64,000 nucleotides of DNA from Bacillota bacterium (lineage in GTDB: Bacteria > Bacillota_I > Bacilli_A > RF39 > UBA660): assembly GCA_023430885.1 (NCBI GenBank), contig JAEYYH010000034.1, positions 1-64,000 of the forward strand, read 5' to 3'. The notes below the pieces were generated by a model. The model ran no database searches, was not told the DNA's origin, and was given only the letters and a program-made list of their open reading frames with translations. Positions 61,546 through 64,000 of this stretch are shown in pieces. The number at the start of each line of letters is the position of its first letter. The first letter of the stretch is position 1. The position numbers and the translations under genes are program-made.

Positions 61546-63621
61546 ATGGCTCGTGAATATACATTAGAAAAGACACGTAATATTGGTATCATGGCACATA
61601 TCGATGCAGGTAAAACTACTTGTACTGAACGTGTTTTATACCATACACATAAAATCCATAAGATTGGCGAAACACATGATGGAGCTTCTCAAATGGACTG
61701 GATGGCACAAGAACAAGAACGTGGAATTACTATTACTTCAGCAGCTACAACAGCTTTCTGGAAAGGTTATAGATTTAATATAATCGATACTCCAGGACAC
61801 GTAGACTTCACTGTTGAAGTATCAAGATCACTTCGTGTACTAGATGGAGCAGTTGCTTTATTAGATGCACAAGCTGGTGTTGAGCCACAAACTGAAACTG
61901 TTTGGCGTCAAGCTACTGAATTCAAAGTTCCTCGTATGATCTTCTGTAATAAGATGGATAAAATGGGTGCAAACTTTGAATACAGTTTAAAGACAATAGA
62001 TGATCGTTTAGGAGTAAATGCTAAATCTATTCAATGGCCAATTGGTGCAGAAAGTGATTTTGATGGTGTAATTGACTTAGTAACCATGAAAGCATACCAC
62101 TTTGATGGAAAAGCGGAAGAAGATTACAAAGAAATCGAAATCCCATCTGAATTAAAAGCAACAGCCGAAATTAAGAGAAATGAATTAATTGAAGCAGTAG
62201 CTGAATATGATGATGAACTTATGAATAAGTATTTAGAGGGTGAAGAAGTTTCAGTTGAGCTTATTAAAAAAGCAATACGTAAAGGAACTCTTGCAGTTGA
62301 TTTCTTCCCAGTACTTTGTGGTACTGCTTTAGGAAATAAAGGCGTTAAATTACTACTAGATGCAGTAGTTGATTATTTACCTGCTCCAATTGATATTGAA
62401 TCAATTAAAGGAACAGATTTAGATGGTAATGAAATTTTAAGACACCCTAATGATTCTGAACCTTTCTCAGCTTTAGCATTCAAAGTTATGACAGACCCAT
62501 TTGTTGGTAAATTAACATTCTTCAGAGTTTACTCTGGACATTTATCAAGTGGTTCATATGTTTTAAATGCTACTAAAGATGAGAAAGAAAGAGTTGGTCG
62601 TATCTTATTAATGCATGCTAATAACAGAAGCGAAATATCTGATGTTTATACTGGAGATATTGCAGCTGCTGTAGGTTTAAAAGATACAACTACAGGAGAT
62701 ACTCTATGTGATGAAAAGAAACCTTGTATTCTTGAATCTATGGAATTCCCTGAACCTGTTATTGAACTTGCTGTTGAACCAAAATCAAAAGCAGATCAAG
62801 ATAAAATGGGTATTGCTCTTCAAAAATTAGCAGAAGAGGATCCAACATTTAGAGCGAGTACAAATCATGAAACTGGACAAACTATTATTGCTGGTATGGG
62901 TGAACTTCACCTTGATATCATCGTTGATAGAATGAAAAGAGAATTTGGTGTAGAAGCTAATATTGGTCAACCTCAAGTATCTTACCGTGAAACATTAACA
63001 GTTCCAGCTGAATGTGAAGGTAAATACATTAAACAATCTGGTGGACGTGGACAATATGGACATGTTTGGGTTAAATTTGAACCAAATCCAGATAAAGGAT
63101 ATGAATTCGTTGATGCAGTTGTTGGTGGTGTTGTCCCACGTGAATACATTCCAGTAACTGATAAGGGATTACAAGAAGCTATGAAAACTGGTGTTTTAGC
63201 TGGATACCCTATGATCGACGTAAAAGCTACATTATTTGATGGTTCATACCATGATGTTGACTCATCTGAAATGGCTTTCAAAGTTGCAGCAAGTATGGCT
63301 TTAAAAGAAGCTAAAAATAAATGTAAACCAGTATTACTAGAACCAATAATGAAGGTTCAAGTAGTTGTTCCTGATGAATATCTTGGTAACGTTATGGGTG
63401 ATGTTACATCACGTCGTGGACGTCCACTAGGACAAGAATCAAGAGGAAATGCTTTAGCTATTGATGCTATGGTTCCACTTTCTGAAATGTTCGGATATGC
63501 AACAAGTTTACGTTCAAATACACAAGGACGTGGAACATTTACAATGGTATTCGATCATTATGAAGAAACACCAAGAAACATAACAGAACAAATCATCAAG
63601 AAAAATGGTGCAAACAATTAA
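61546..63621 (+). CDS. fusA: Elongation factor G
   Basis: 691 residues, full length. G1 AHIDAGKTT, G3 DTPGHVDF, G4 NKMD; switch I RGITI; domain IV GGRGQYGHV and C-terminal SLRSNTQGRGTF. The GTPase moves tRNAs and mRNA after peptide transfer. AGAAAGGAAA precedes the ATG. The single EF-G in the str operon. Confidence 0.98.
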   Translation: MAREYTLEKTRNIGIMAHIDAGKTTCTERVLYHTHKIHKIGETHDGASQMDWMAQEQERGITITSAATTAFWKGYRFNIIDTPGHVDFTVEVSRSLRVLDGAVALLDAQAGVEPQTETVWRQATEFKVPRMIFCNKMDKMGANFEYSLKTIDDRLGVNAKSIQWPIGAESDFDGVIDLVTMKAYHFDGKAEEDYKEIEIPSELKATAEIKRNELIEAVAEYDDELMNKYLEGEEVSVELIKKAIRKGTLAVDFFPVLCGTALGNKGVKLLLDAVVDYLPAPIDIESIKGTDLDGNEILRHPNDSEPFSALAFKVMTDPFVGKLTFFRVYSGHLSSGSYVLNATKDEKERVGRILLMHANNRSEISDVYTGDIAAAVGLKDTTTGDTLCDEKKPCILESMEFPEPVIELAVEPKSKADQDKMGIALQKLAEEDPTFRASTNHETGQTIIAGMGELHLDIIVDRMKREFGVEANIGQPQVSYRETLTVPAECEGKYIKQSGGRGQYGHVWVKFEPNPDKGYEFVDAVVGGVVPREYIPVTDKGLQEAMKTGVLAGYPMIDVKATLFDGSYHDVDSSEMAFKVAASMALKEAKNKCKPVLLEPIMKVQVVVPDEYLGNVMGDVTSRRGRPLGQESRGNALAIDAMVPLSEMFGYATSLRSNTQGRGTFTMVFDHYEETPRNITEQIIKKNGANN

Positions 63622-63637
63622 TTAATTATAAAAATAC

Positions 63638-63666
63638 TTGAAAAAATTCATGTATTATTATAAAAT
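63638..63666 (+). promoter_or_regulatory. Promoter of tuf
   Basis: TTGAAA (63638-63643), 17 bases, TAAAAT (63661-63666), allowing separate tuf expression. Confidence 0.6.
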
Positions 63667-63700
63667 ATAATATGTAAGTAAAAAAGAGGAGGAAATTTAT

Positions 63701-64000
63701 ATGGCAAAACAAAAATTTGACCGTTCAAAGCCACATGTTAACGTTGGTACAATTGGACACGTTGACCATGGTAAAACTACTTTAACTGCTGCAATTTCAT
63801 CACATTTAGCTGGTAAATTCGGTAATGAAAAAGTAGATTTCGAAAATATCGATAAGGCTCCAGAAGAAAGAGAACGTGGTATTACTATTAATACTGCCCA
63901 TATCGAATATAGTACTGAAAAGAGACATTATGCTCACGTTGACTGCCCAGGACATGCTGACTATGTTAAAAACATGATCACTGGTGCTGCTCAAATGGAT
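63701..64000 (+). CDS. tuf: Elongation factor Tu (partial, 5' part)
   Basis: The first 100 codons are present; the gene runs off the window. MAKQKFDRSKPHVNVGTIGHVDHGKTTL (G1), ERERGITINTAHIEY (G2), DCPGHADYVKNMITGAAQMD (G3) identify EF-Tu, which delivers aminoacyl-tRNA to the ribosome. GAGGAGG precedes the ATG. It follows fusA by 79 bases with its own promoter-like boxes. Confidence 0.98.
   Translation, partial: MAKQKFDRSKPHVNVGTIGHVDHGKTTLTAAISSHLAGKFGNEKVDFENIDKAPEERERGITINTAHIEYSTEKRHYAHVDCPGHADYVKNMITGAAQMD

Overview
The window looks like a chromosomal segment of a low-GC, spore-forming anaerobic Firmicute, probably an uncultured gut member of the Bacilli (RF39-like lineages are one candidate; this is inference). 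Reasons: very AT-rich intergenic DNA, strong AGGAGG or GGTGAT ribosome sites, TGA used as stop and TGG for Trp, extended -10 promoters (TGnTATAAT) with very short leaders, and Rho-independent terminators between most units. Anaerobic life is indicated by class III ribonucleotide reductase (nrdD/nrdG) and a superoxide reductase. Sporulation is indicated by an SspF-like small acid-soluble spore protein too short for normal ORF cut-offs (24351-24512), a clear YunB homologue and a probable YutH/CotS-type coat kinase relative.

Layout. 1-881 (minus): the end of an IS3-type element followed by an agrD-agrB quorum-sensing pair; the pheromone precursor has no Cys upstream of its predicted cleavage site. 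1177-5995: cold-shock protein, ribosome hibernation factor, SecA, a tethered thioredoxin-like protein and a PH-like protein. 6077-16311: surface protein, convergent Ca-type P-ATPase, patatin, DUF3267 protein, trpS behind a Trp-containing leader peptide, a compact UvrD-type helicase, coat-kinase-like protein, NfuA-type scaffold and S1-domain protein. 16314-17716: two tRNA operons with 12 tRNAs, all with encoded CCA; a lone tRNA-Ala lies at 41665.

17766-28000 is a patchwork of short transcription units: small membrane proteins, an ABC transporter (ATPase plus FtsX-like permease), an Imm-5-like protein, the spore protein, a possible 190-nt minus-strand RNA, a HAD nucleotidase, flavodoxin-like protein and a cytosolic Cu/Zn SOD-like protein. 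28115-35889 is one giant gene for a cyclic beta-1,2-glucan synthase (GT84 plus GH94). 35964-39300 holds TerC, a tandem CDGSH Fe-S protein, a 2Fe superoxide reductase and an alpha/beta hydrolase. 39350-49217 mixes uncharacterised proteins, lipoproteins, a metallophosphoesterase, a Tyr/Asn/Gly-repeat protein, an M29 aminopeptidase, a catalytically dead NodB-fold protein and a zinc-ribbon/TPM pair. 49246-52483 has a U32 peptidase-family enzyme and an intact polysaccharide deacetylase.

52493-53277 is a gene-poor stretch with a decayed membrane-protein gene, a phased A-tract block and a LexA-type box in front of nrdD-small ORF-nrdG. Then come yunB, a DUF4015 glycoside-hydrolase-like protein, yutD, an NrtR-like regulator with a ruined Nudix box, and the str operon rpsL-rpsG-fusA with tuf running off the end. 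Ribosomal protein S12 carries Ile instead of the near-universal Pro in its KDLPGV loop.

No CRISPR array, restriction system or prophage is visible. The most promising new leads are the Cys-less agr pheromone, the trpS leader peptide with SD-sequestering hairpin, the orphan minus-strand RNA, the unclassified 640-residue protein and the S12 substitution.
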